Positions 7,249-14,290 are shown, numbered from the stretch's first letter. The stretch is DNA of 64,000 bases from UBA1181 sp045639525 (GCA_045639525.1 JAZUDI010000037.1:62001-126000); one strand, 5' to 3'. Notes: generated from the letters alone by a model not told the origin. A program made the numbers and translations.

Positions 7249-8850
7249 ATGATCACTTCCGATTTAGATAATACAAATTTCAGTGCGAATCTCGGTGACA
7301 TAGGGTACCTACGTCAAGCCGCTGGCAATTTTTGTCCTGAGGAACTTAAGCAAGAGGTCTCTCAATTTGTTCCAGACGAAGTTGATCAACTCAACTTGGA
7401 GGATATCAAGGAGGGGTTCATGAGAATTCTTCGCGGAGACAATGGTTTCCCTAACGGGGGCGTTCCTGTACTCTCCTCCAATCCTAATTTCGCAAGTTCT
7501 AACATTCCATACGGAAGAGGGGATTTCCAAGTCCCTTCTTCTTTCCAAACGGGTGTGGTCAGCGAAGATGGATTTGGTATCGGTAGCCCAGAGAAAGAGA
7601 GTATTCAGTCGCTCCATTATGTGGATAATGACACGTTAAATGTCCAAGCCATCCGAAAGGATTTCCCTATCCTGAAACGCAAGGTGAATGGAAAGGATTT
7701 GGTGTGGTTCGATAATGGTGCTACTACGCAAAAACCACAGGTGGTGATAGATGCGCTTACGGACTATTACACAAATTACAATAGTAATATTCACAGAGGA
7801 GCCCATACGTTAGCGGCGGAGGCGACGGACGCATACGAAGAGGCTCGTCAGACCATTGCGGACTTCATTCATGCGCAAAGTCCCGAAGAGATTGTCTTCG
7901 TGAGAGGAACGACGGAGGGTATCAACCTGATTGCGCAAACATTCGGCAGAAAGTTTTTGAATCCAGGAGACGAGGTAATTGTCTCCACGCTGGATCATCA
8001 TGCGAATATTGTTCCTTGGCAGCAAGTCTGCAAGGAGCGTGGCGCGATTCTCAAAGCCATTCCCGCGAGCAAAGATGGCGACCTCCTTTTAGACGATTTT
8101 GACCGTATGATTGGCCCCAATACGAAATTCGTTTCTGTGGGACATGTCAATAACACCTTCGGTACCATCAACGACGTGAAGCAGATCATAGAAATTGCCC
8201 ACCGTTACAATGTGCCAGTCTTGATCGATGGAGCTCAAAGCATCGCCCATAGTCCGGTTGACGTGCAAGCACTCGATGCCGATTTCTTCGTCTTCTCTGG
8301 CCATAAGATTTATGGACCGAACGGAATTGGCGCTGTCTATGGCAAGAAAAGATGGTTGGAACTATTGCCACCATGGCAAGGCGGAGGAAACATGATTAAG
8401 GATGTTACTATCGAGGAAACGCAATTCAACGCACCACCTGCCCGTTTTGAGGCGGGTACCCCTAATGTGGCGGATGCCATTGGTTTGGGAGCCGCTTTGA
8501 AGTATGTGCAACGTGTTGGCATTGAGGCGATTGAGAAGTATGAGCATCGGCTGACGGAGTATGCCCGCACGCAGTTGCAGCAGATACCTGGTGTAACGGT
8601 ATTGGGAAATCCCAAGAATAGGGTTAGCGTGGTTTCCTTTGTGATTGACAAGTTGGGGGTTCCCGAAACTGGCCAGTTGCTTGACAAAGAGGGTATCGCA
8701 GTGCGTGCTGGTCACCACTGCGCCCAACCTGCACTTCGTTCGTTAGGTTATGAGATGAGTGTGCGACCTACCTTCTCCTTCTACAACACAAGAGAAGAAA
8801 TCGACAAACTCGTTGTGGCTGTGAAGAAGATCATAGCGAACAACAAATAG
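7249..8850 (+). CDS. SufS-like cysteine desulfurase with N-terminal extension, probable encapsulin cargo
   Basis: A 533-residue PLP enzyme that removes sulfur from cysteine as an enzyme persulfide, leaving alanine. The catalytic domain begins near residue 130 (DFPILKRKVNGKDLVWFDNG); the PLP lysine is K353 (FSGHKIYGPNG) and the persulfide cysteine is C491 (AVRAGHHCAQPALR). SufS proteins are about 410 residues, so roughly 125 residues are added in front. That extension is rich in Gly, Pro, Ser and Asn (about 65-115) and has an acidic helical patch before it. Such extensions act as cargo-loading regions in family 2 encapsulin systems. It starts 9 bp after the shell gene. No sufBCD is nearby, arguing against an Fe-S assembly role. 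Confidence 0.93.
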   Translation: MITSDLDNTNFSANLGDIGYLRQAAGNFCPEELKQEVSQFVPDEVDQLNLEDIKEGFMRILRGDNGFPNGGVPVLSSNPNFASSNIPYGRGDFQVPSSFQTGVVSEDGFGIGSPEKESIQSLHYVDNDTLNVQAIRKDFPILKRKVNGKDLVWFDNGATTQKPQVVIDALTDYYTNYNSNIHRGAHTLAAEATDAYEEARQTIADFIHAQSPEEIVFVRGTTEGINLIAQTFGRKFLNPGDEVIVSTLDHHANIVPWQQVCKERGAILKAIPASKDGDLLLDDFDRMIGPNTKFVSVGHVNNTFGTINDVKQIIEIAHRYNVPVLIDGAQSIAHSPVDVQALDADFFVFSGHKIYGPNGIGAVYGKKRWLELLPPWQGGGNMIKDVTIEETQFNAPPARFEAGTPNVADAIGLGAALKYVQRVGIEAIEKYEHRLTEYARTQLQQIPGVTVLGNPKNRVSVVSFVIDKLGVPETGQLLDKEGIAVRAGHHCAQPALRSLGYEMSVRPTFSFYNTREEIDKLVVAVKKIIANNK

Positions 8851-8875
8851 AAATTTTACGTTTTTTGCAAGTTTG

Positions 8876-8915
8876 GGAAACACCTCCCTATTCGGCGAGG
8901 TGCTTCCCCTTTTGT
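8876..8915 (+). terminator. Terminator of the cysK-encapsulin operon
   Basis: GGGAAACACCTC pairs with GAGGTGCTTCCC, followed by CCTTTTGTG. It lies 26 bp after the desulfurase stop and before the next operator, so the carrier operon has its own promoter. Confidence 0.6.
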
Positions 8916-8974
8916 GTACCACTTTGACAAGTGGATTATCTCCCATATTTGGTGTTGAAATGGGGATGTCCACC

Positions 8975-8990
8975 TACCATACATTTGGTA
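8975..8990. promoter_or_regulatory. Palindromic operator TACCA-N6-TGGTA, copy 3 (sulfur-carrier operon)
   Basis: TACCATACATTTGGTA, 62 bp ahead of the -7 element at 9052, the same distance as copy 1. ACCTATTGG, similar to the extra element upstream of trx, follows 24-26 bp later. A separate perfect palindrome CCACTT-TGAC-AAGTGG lies upstream at about 8921-8936. Confidence 0.7.
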
Positions 8991-9051
8991 TTTATGTACT
9001 TCTTTATGTAATTACCTATTGGTTTGGTGGGTTATTGTGGGCATGCGTGTT

Positions 9052-9059
9052 TACCTTTG
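9052..9059 (+). promoter_or_regulatory. -7 promoter element of the sulfur-carrier operon
   Basis: TACCTTTG matches TAnnTTTG. As at the trx promoter, no TTG stands at the standard -33 spacing (nearest TTTG is 25 bp upstream), hinting at activation from the upstream operator. Confidence 0.55.
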
Positions 9060-9106
9060 CATTGACAAAAGAAAATAAGTAATGTTTAACTAAAAAATAA
9101 AGAGAC

Positions 9107-9319
9107 ATGGCACAGATAATAGTGAACGGAGAGAAACAGGAGGTAACCCTTCCATTGACAGTTTCAGGATTGATACAGTTGAACAATATCGCGCAACCCG
9201 AGATGGTGAGCGTACAAGTGAACGAAGAGTTCTTGGACAGAGATTATTTCGCTACTACTGAACTAAAGGAGAATGATGAGGTGGATTTCCTTTATTTCAT
9301 GGGCGGAGGACAATTCTGA
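9107..9319 (+). CDS. ThiS/MoaD-like sulfur carrier with masked C-terminus (HcyS-like)
   Basis: A 70-residue beta-grasp protein (MAQIIVNGEKQEVTLPLTV start, typical of ThiS). Carriers of this fold are used after their C-terminal Gly-Gly is adenylated and turned into a thiocarboxylate. Here the chain ends GGGQF: the diglycine G67-G68 is followed by Q69-F70, so two residues must be removed first. A JAMM metalloprotease encoded two genes later is the obvious trimming enzyme. This is the arrangement of HcyS, whose C-terminal residue is cut by HcyD in the Wolinella homocysteine pathway. No thiG, thiC, thiE or moaE is nearby, so thiamin or molybdopterin roles are less likely. Confidence 0.88.
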   Translation: MAQIIVNGEKQEVTLPLTVSGLIQLNNIAQPEMVSVQVNEEFLDRDYFATTELKENDEVDFLYFMGGGQF

Positions 9320-9320
9320 G

Positions 9321-9357
9321 TTAATTAAGAATTATGAATTAAGAATTGTGAATTAAG
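9321..9357 (+). repeat. AT-rich short repeat between carrier and activating enzyme genes
   Basis: The gap is filled by repeats of a TTAAGAATTATGAA-type unit. Similar TTAA/GAATT-rich stretches occur at 54848-54880 and 56686-56716. Here it also supplies the bases just upstream of the next start codon. Confidence 0.5.
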
Positions 9358-10173
9358 ATGTTTGATTTTACAGAAGAAGAGCTAAATAGATATTCACGCC
9401 ACATCTTATTGCAGGATGTGGGTGTGGAGGGTCAGGAGAAGATCCGTAATGCAAAGGTGTTGATCGTTGGAGCCGGTGGTTTGGGCGCTCCTGTGGGAAT
9501 GTACCTTGCCGCGGCTGGTATCGGAACGATTGGAATCGTGGATGGCGATGTGGTGGATGTGAGCAATTTGCAACGCCAGATTATTCACACCACAGCGGAT
9601 GTGGATCGTTGGAAAGCTGAATCCGCTAAGGAGACGATCCAAGCGATCAATCCTCACGTAAACGTCAAGACCTACAAGGAGTTTTTGGAGGCATCTAATG
9701 CTTTGGACATCATTAAGGAGTATGATTTCGTGGTGGATGGTACAGATAATTTCCCAGTGAAGTTTTTGATTAACGATGCGTGTGTCATGGCGGGGAAACC
9801 CTTCTCTCATGGTGGTATCCTTCGTTTTGAGGGACAAACATTTACCCATGTGCCAGGTTCCGCTTGCTATCGTTGTATGTTCAAGACACCACCTCCCGCA
9901 GGTGCTGTTCCAACTTGTTCGCAGGCAGGTGTGCTGGGTGCCATCGCAGGCATGCTAGGAACCATCCAAGCTGCGGAGACATTGAAGTATTTCACAGGTG
10001 TCGGCGAGTTGTTGACCAATAAATTGCTCACCTTCGACGCCAAGACGATGAACTTCCGCAAGTTCAATGTGAAGAAGACAGACGCATGTCCTATTTGCGG
10101 TTCACACCCGACTGTGACCAGTTTGATTGACTACGAACAAGCCACTTGCGATTTGGCTTCCCATAAAAAATAA
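9358..10173 (+). CDS. ThiF/MoeB-like E1 enzyme activating the sulfur carrier (HcyF-like)
   Basis: A 271-residue adenylating enzyme that would join AMP to the carrier C-terminus and allow its conversion to a thiocarboxylate. Seen: the ATP loop VGAGGLGAPVG, the DVSNLQRQ segment with the conserved Arg and Gln, a catalytic-type cysteine C187 in VPTCSQAG, and a zinc site C170/C173 with C244/C247. It lacks the C-terminal rhodanese domain of many MoeB proteins, so sulfur must come from another protein or from sulfide; TusA, the DsrE-like protein and the encapsulated desulfurase are candidates. It lies between the carrier and protease genes. Confidence 0.92.
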   Translation: MFDFTEEELNRYSRHILLQDVGVEGQEKIRNAKVLIVGAGGLGAPVGMYLAAAGIGTIGIVDGDVVDVSNLQRQIIHTTADVDRWKAESAKETIQAINPHVNVKTYKEFLEASNALDIIKEYDFVVDGTDNFPVKFLINDACVMAGKPFSHGGILRFEGQTFTHVPGSACYRCMFKTPPPAGAVPTCSQAGVLGAIAGMLGTIQAAETLKYFTGVGELLTNKLLTFDAKTMNFRKFNVKKTDACPICGSHPTVTSLIDYEQATCDLASHKK

Positions 10174-10180
10174 TACGCTT

Positions 10181-10579
10181 ATGGCATTTACAATAACGGA
10201 AGAGGCTTATCAATCCATTCTGCGACAGGCACAGGAGGATGCTCCGGTTGAATCCTGCGGTTACCTTTTGGGTCCCGACAAGGAGACGGTCTCTTTCAAC
10301 TACAAGATGACCAATATCGACCACTCCGAGGAGCATTTCAGTTTTGATCCCAAAGAGCAGTTCGCGGCGATCAATTACGCGAAGAAAAATGGGTTGAAGG
10401 TAGTGGGTAACTGGCATAGCCACCCCGCATCTCCCAGCCGTCCATCAGAGGAGGACAAACGATTGGCCTATGACCCCAATGCGCTCTACGCCATCTTGTC
10501 GCTTGCCGGAAAGTATCCGGTTTTCAATGCGTTCCGAATCAAGGACAATGAAGTTGTGGAGAGGATTAATTTGAGATAA
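10181..10579 (+). CDS. JAMM/MPN metalloprotease (HcyD/Mec-like)
   Basis: A 132-residue zinc peptidase with a complete JAMM motif: E24, H79-S-H81-P, S89 and D92. In related systems (HcyD of Wolinella, Mec of Mycobacterium) this enzyme trims the sulfur carrier and later releases the sulfur amino acid from the carrier tail. Here it can do both: remove Gln-Phe from the GGGQF carrier, and cut the carrier-cysteine or carrier-homocysteine adduct. ATG 10181 is used because the upstream codons overlap the preceding gene and do not belong to the fold. Stop and next start are 3 bp apart, so translation is probably coupled to the following PLP enzyme. Confidence 0.92.
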   Translation: MAFTITEEAYQSILRQAQEDAPVESCGYLLGPDKETVSFNYKMTNIDHSEEHFSFDPKEQFAAINYAKKNGLKVVGNWHSHPASPSRPSEEDKRLAYDPNALYAILSLAGKYPVFNAFRIKDNEVVERINLR

Positions 10580-10582
10580 TCG

Positions 10583-11761
10583 ATGAAGAATCAAACTTTA
10601 GCCATTCATACATCCTTCCAACGAGAGGATGCCTACGGGGCTCTGGGTTTCCCCGTCTATCATACGGCTGCCTATGAGTTTCCTAACGCCAAGGCCATGG
10701 CCGACGCTTTTTGCGGCAGAACGCAGGATCCCGACTATTCCAGATTGGGTAATCCCTCTGTGACCTATTTCGAAAACAAGGTGAAGGCATTGACCGGTGC
10801 AGCCAATGTCTTTGCCTTCAATACGGGTATGGCTGCCATCACCAATGCGCTGATGGCAGTGACTGCCGCAGGAAAAAATGTGGTTACATCCAACCACCTT
10901 TTCGGTAATACGGTGGCCTTGATGAAAGGTACCTTGGGGCGTTTCGGACTAGAGACGAGAAGTGTCGATTTGTTGGATTTGGAGCGTGTCAAGGCTTCGG
11001 TGGACGAGCAAACAGCATGCATCTATCTAGAGATTATCACCAATCCCCAGATGGAGGTGGCGGATCTACGCGGTTTGGCTGAGATCGCCCACGAGCATAA
11101 TATCCCCCTTGCCGTGGATACGACTATGATTCCTTTCACGGTGTTCAGTGCCAAGGATTTGGGTGTGGATATCGAAGTGGTTTCCAGTACCAAGTACATA
11201 TCCGGAGGTGCCACTTCATTGGGCGGTTTGGTGATTGACTATGGCCGCTTCCCCAATGTGAACCGCGTAATCCGATATGAACTGATCAGTAACTTGGGTG
11301 CCATTATGACCCCACATGCGGCCTATATGCAGACGGTTGGACTGGAGACGCTGGACGCACGTTACCGTGTGCAGGCGCAAAATGCCTTGGATTTGGCGAA
11401 GCGGCTACGATCATTGCCGCAGATCACGTATGTGAATTATACGGGTTTGGAGGACAACCCTTTTCATGAGATTTCGTTGAAGCAGTTCGGCCCTACCGCA
11501 GGTGGAATGATTACCATTGACTTGGCGGATAAGCAGGCATGCTTTAACTTCATCAACCATCTGAAATTGATTCGAAGGGCAACCAATCTGTTCGATAATA
11601 AGTCATTGGCCATCCATCCGGCTTCCACCATTTTCGGACCATTCTCAGGCTCTCAACGAAGAGCGATGGATGTGAAGGATACTACCATACGACTTAGTAT
11701 AGGACTGGAAGATGTAGATGACCTATATGAAGATGTCAAACAGGCTTTAGAGGCAGAGTAA
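10583..11761 (+). CDS. Cys/Met metabolism PLP enzyme (MetY/cystathionine gamma-synthase type)
   Basis: A 392-residue gamma-family PLP enzyme. The PLP lysine is K204 (VVSSTKYISGG); YSRLGNPSVTYFENKVKALTGA and AFNTGMAAITNAL are family hallmarks. It could make homocysteine from an O-acyl homoserine and carrier thiocarboxylate, as MetY does in the HcyS pathway, or act as cystathionine gamma-synthase. The length (392) is nearer to cystathionine synthases and MetZ than to the usual 420-430 of MetY. Its position directly after carrier, E1 and JAMM genes favours carrier-dependent sulfhydrylation. The operon ends here with a terminator. Confidence 0.9.
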   Translation: MKNQTLAIHTSFQREDAYGALGFPVYHTAAYEFPNAKAMADAFCGRTQDPDYSRLGNPSVTYFENKVKALTGAANVFAFNTGMAAITNALMAVTAAGKNVVTSNHLFGNTVALMKGTLGRFGLETRSVDLLDLERVKASVDEQTACIYLEIITNPQMEVADLRGLAEIAHEHNIPLAVDTTMIPFTVFSAKDLGVDIEVVSSTKYISGGATSLGGLVIDYGRFPNVNRVIRYELISNLGAIMTPHAAYMQTVGLETLDARYRVQAQNALDLAKRLRSLPQITYVNYTGLEDNPFHEISLKQFGPTAGGMITIDLADKQACFNFINHLKLIRRATNLFDNKSLAIHPASTIFGPFSGSQRRAMDVKDTTIRLSIGLEDVDDLYEDVKQALEAE

Positions 11762-11763
11762 AG

Positions 11764-11788
11764 GCGCAGGCAACTGCGTCTTTTTTTA
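11764..11788 (+). terminator. Terminator between the PLP enzyme and GNAT genes
   Basis: GGCGCAG-GCAA-CTGCGTC (one G-T pair) followed by seven T residues. It probably ends most carrier-operon transcripts, so the GNAT gene 9 bp further on is expressed by readthrough or a local promoter. Confidence 0.65.
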
Positions 11789-11796
11789 TACATAGC

Positions 11797-12276
11797 ATGA
11801 AGATACGAAATATAGAACCCCAGGATAATGGGATGATTGCCGTCATTGTCAGAAATGCCTTTGTGGAATTGGACGCTCCGTTAGTATATACGGTTTATGA
11901 CGACCCCAGGACTGATCAGATGTATGAAACCTTTGCGGGAAGAGACGATGCGGCATACTTTGTCGTCGAAGAGAACGGAACCGTTTTGGGTGGTTGTGGC
12001 TTTTACCCGACAGAGGGATTGGAAGAGGGCATTGCCGAGGTGGTGAAATTCTATTTCTCCCCCAATCTGCGTGGAAAAGGATTGGGCAAGCAATTACTTC
12101 GCCGTGTGGAGGAGAAGGCGCGGGAGGAGGGATATAAACAACTCTACATAGAATCCTTCCCTGAGTTCTCGAAAGCCGTCACGTTGTATGAGAAGGAAGG
12201 GTTTCGGTATCTGCCTCATCGTTTGGGCAATTCGGGCCATGCGGCGACGACGATTCACATGATAAAGGATTTATAG
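11797..12276 (+). CDS. GNAT-family N-acetyltransferase
   Basis: A 159-residue single GNAT domain that would move an acetyl group from CoA to an amine. The acetyl-CoA loop is seen as LRGKGLGKQLLRRVE (about residues 89-103), preceded by the AEVVKFYFSP strand. Substrate is unknown. It follows the sulfur-carrier operon behind a terminator and faces the regulator gene tail to tail, so a link to sulfur metabolism is only positional. Confidence 0.88.
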   Translation: MKIRNIEPQDNGMIAVIVRNAFVELDAPLVYTVYDDPRTDQMYETFAGRDDAAYFVVEENGTVLGGCGFYPTEGLEEGIAEVVKFYFSPNLRGKGLGKQLLRRVEEKAREEGYKQLYIESFPEFSKAVTLYEKEGFRYLPHRLGNSGHAATTIHMIKDL

Positions 12277-12282
12277 AGAACA

Positions 12283-12310
12283 AACTCGCGAAACAGTTGA
12301 TCCGCGAGTT
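12283..12310. terminator. Hairpin between convergent GNAT and regulator genes
   Basis: AACTCGCG at 12283-12290 pairs perfectly with CGCGAGTT at 12303-12310. There is no long T run on either side, so termination may be weak, but the position between converging genes fits a bidirectional terminator. Confidence 0.45.
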
Positions 12311-12330
12311 GTCTATGCGAAAGGCGTAGG

Positions 12331-12966
12331 TTAGATATAGTAGTCTATATCAACCAATCCTGATTTCAATGCGTAACGGGTTGCCTCATGCACGCTGTTC
12401 ACTCCGATTTTCCGGAATATGTTCTTCTTGTGCGAAACGATGGTGTGGGAGGAGGAGAATCGGATGGACGCGATCTCCTTCACGGACTTCCCTTGGGCAA
12501 TCAGTCTTAGTACCTCCACCTCCGTCGGTGTAAGCAATTCGCTGTCCGAACTGATTTGCATGGAGAGGAGTCGGTTGGTAATCTGGTGGCAGATAAAGCG
12601 GTCCTGTTTCAAGGCGCACTTTATCGCACTGCGGATCTCTTCCTTCCCGCTCTCTTTCAAGAGAATACTCACCTCTTGCCTAGCACTCATATTACGGATG
12701 GTTGTGTCGTCAAAATCGTTGCTGACGAGTATCCACTGAGAGTGAATGTATCTTGAGGCCAAAACTTCCAAATCCTCCAGCGTGTCGATGTCGAACAGCT
12801 CCGGATCCACCAACACGATGGACTCGTCCGCCTTCTTTAACTCGTCCTCCAACTCGATGCGGTCTTCTGTACGCACGATTGAGTGATTGGGGAAGAAATG
12901 GTCGATGATATATACAAAACCATAACGTGTAAGGTCTTGGTTGTCTGCCAATATGAATGTTGCCAT
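12331..12966 (-). CDS. NarL/LuxR-type response regulator, candidate sulfur regulator
   Basis: A 211-residue two-domain regulator. The N-terminal receiver-like domain carries an aspartate at the expected site (D54, SIVLVDPELF) and a lysine in SILLKES; the C-terminal HTH runs from about residue 143 (LTPTEVEVLRLIAQGKSVKE, then SSSHTIVSHKKNIFRKIGV). No sensor kinase gene is nearby. It lies 35 bp downstream of cysK2 on the same strand, so both probably form one transcript that starts at the TACCA-N6-TGGTA array. NarL-family dimers bind inverted repeats of 16 bp with TACC-like outer bases, making it the best local candidate to bind all four operators. This link is inference. Confidence 0.88.
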   Translation of the reverse strand: MATFILADNQDLTRYGFVYIIDHFFPNHSIVRTEDRIELEDELKKADESIVLVDPELFDIDTLEDLEVLASRYIHSQWILVSNDFDDTTIRNMSARQEVSILLKESGKEEIRSAIKCALKQDRFICHQITNRLLSMQISSDSELLTPTEVEVLRLIAQGKSVKEIASIRFSSSHTIVSHKKNIFRKIGVNSVHEATRYALKSGLVDIDYYI

Positions 12967-13001
12967 CTACTAAACCATTTTTAAGTTAATGATTTGTTGT
13001 C

Positions 13002-13970
13002 TTATCTCTGGAGGAAAGGTAACACTGAGAGGTAACGCTCTCCCGTGTCTGGGAATAATACCACAATATTCTTTCCCTCCGCTTCTGGACGTTGGGCCAA
13101 TTCTATGGCCGCCTGTAATGCCGCACCCGAGGATATGCCAGCCAATACGCCTTCCTTCTTTGCTAAATAACCCATCCTATCTATGGCGTCCTTGTTGCCG
13201 ACGGCGATGATTTCATCATACGATTTTGTGTCTAAGACATCAGGAATAAAGCCAGCTCCAATGCCTTGCAATTTATGAGGACCAGGCCTTCCGCCGGATA
13301 GGACCGCGGAAGTTGCAGGTTCAACGCCTATCACCTTGATTAGGGGATTCAGTTCCTTTAACTTATGACTTACACCTGTGATGGTGCCTCCTGTGCCGAT
13401 TCCCGCTACAAAATAATCCACTTCGCCATCCGTGTCTTCCCATATCTCCTTGGCTGTGGTGAGATAATGAATGTCAGAGTTTGCATTATTTTTGAATTGT
13501 TGAGGAATGTATGCGGCTGTCGCCTTTTTTCCTTGAGGTGCTTTGTCTATTATCTCTTGGGCTAACTCCTTCGCTCTTTCTATGGCTCCGTTCATGCCTT
13601 TATGGGCGGGAGTCAATTCTAACTTCGCACCGTATAGCGTCAGGAGTAAGCGACGCTCCATGCTCATGGAGTCTGGCATTGTGATGATTACCTTATAACC
13701 TCTTACTGCCGCGATGTATGCCAATCCGATTCCTGTGTTGCCACTAGTGGGTTCGATGATGACTGAGTCCTTGTCTATCAAATGTTTTCTCTCGGCATCC
13801 TCGATCATGGCCAATGCTACACGGTCCTTGGCGCTACCCGCTGGGTTGAACATCTCCAACTTAACCCACAGGTGGGCTTTGAGTTTCAAATCGGCTTCTA
13901 TCCTTGACATCGAAAGCATTGGCGTTCTGCCAATTAGTTTTGTGATGTCTGTTGCTATGTTTTTCGCCAT
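13002..13970 (-). CDS. cysK: Cysteine synthase paralogue (CysK2)
   Basis: A 322-residue O-acetylserine sulfhydrylase-type PLP enzyme. The PLP lysine lies in NPAGSAKDRVAL, with EPTSGNTGIG, GIGTGGTITG and FPDTGERYLS all conserved. ATG 13970 is preferred over the upstream start because it has a GTAGGAAA ribosome site and begins the conserved fold. Compared with the first cysK product it has an insertion near residues 138-150 (AQEIIDKAPQGKKATAAY). It has its own operator array and is followed by the LuxR-type regulator. Two synthases under the same operator suggests different sulfur donors, one possibly the carrier thiocarboxylate as with Mycobacterium CysM; sequence alone cannot assign which. 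Confidence 0.93.
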   Translation of the reverse strand: MAKNIATDITKLIGRTPMLSMSRIEADLKLKAHLWVKLEMFNPAGSAKDRVALAMIEDAERKHLIDKDSVIIEPTSGNTGIGLAYIAAVRGYKVIITMPDSMSMERRLLLTLYGAKLELTPAHKGMNGAIERAKELAQEIIDKAPQGKKATAAYIPQQFKNNANSDIHYLTTAKEIWEDTDGEVDYFVAGIGTGGTITGVSHKLKELNPLIKVIGVEPATSAVLSGGRPGPHKLQGIGAGFIPDVLDTKSYDEIIAVGNKDAIDRMGYLAKKEGVLAGISSGAALQAAIELAQRPEAEGKNIVVLFPDTGERYLSVLPFLQR

Positions 13971-13992
13971 TTTCCTACTGATTATTATTGTG

Positions 13993-14000
13993 CAAATCAA
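13993..14000 (-). promoter_or_regulatory. Possible -7 element of cysK2-luxR
   Basis: On the minus strand TTGATTTG, one mismatch to TAnnTTTG, 23 bp ahead of the cysK2 start. Two operator half-sites lie where its -33 region would be. Confidence 0.35.
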
Positions 14001-14013
14001 CAAATAAATCCTC

Positions 14014-14061
14014 TACCATACAATACCATCGTATAGGCAATGAACTACCATGTTTGTGGTA
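14014..14061. promoter_or_regulatory. Operator array of cysK2-luxR: palindrome copy 4 plus two half-sites
   Basis: TACCATGTTTGTGGTA at 14046-14061 is the fourth copy of TACCA-N6-TGGTA. Two extra TACCA half-sites, 10 bp apart, stand at 14014-14018 and 14024-14028, between the palindrome and the gene. The full palindrome is 76 bp upstream of the cysK2 start. The extra half-sites could permit cooperative binding or autoregulation. Confidence 0.7.
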
Positions 14062-14149
14062 GAATGGCGTTTTGTCTTCTGTTCGGGGTTTTTGTATGGA
14101 TTGCGTTTTTTTTACCCATGAAATGATAAATGAGGTAGATGCAAAACAA

Positions 14150-14176
14150 AAAAGCCCTGAAAATCAGGGCTTTAAC
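14150..14176 (-). terminator. Terminator after tRNA-Gln
   Basis: On the minus strand AAAGCCCTGATTTTCAGGGC is followed by six T residues, 12 bp after the tRNA 3' end. Confidence 0.8.
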
Positions 14177-14187
14177 TTGTCGAATTG

Positions 14188-14258
14188 TTGTCTCACGAGG
14201 ATTCGAACCTCGACAGACAGTACCAAAAACTGTAGTGCTACCATTACACCATGAGACA
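14188..14258 (-). tRNA. tRNA-Gln (anticodon TTG)
   Basis: Complete cloverleaf on the minus strand: acceptor TGTCTCA/TGAGACA, anticodon stem ACAGT/ACTGT with loop TTTTGGT giving anticodon TTG, and T arm CGAGG-TTCGAAT-CCTCG. CCA is not encoded (CAA follows the discriminator A). A 17-base copy of its 3' end is found at 2294-2310. Confidence 0.95.
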
Positions 14259-14290
14259 ATCCTCAGTTGCTTTTCTTTTCGAAAGCGATG

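Noticed and set aside
7249..8850. SufS of the Fe-S cluster assembly pathway
   Set aside because: No sufB, sufC, sufD or sufE nearby, and the long N-terminal extension plus encapsulin neighbour fit a cargo enzyme.
8873..9082. A 69-residue frame between the desulfurase and carrier genes that looks membrane-like
   Set aside because: It overlaps a terminator, the operator and the -7 element, and has no ribosome site; the region is better explained as regulatory.
9107..10173. Thiamin or molybdopterin biosynthesis (ThiS/ThiF or MoaD/MoeB)
   Set aside because: No thiC, thiE, thiG, thiH, moaA or moaE in the neighbourhood; a JAMM protease and sulfur amino acid enzymes are there instead.
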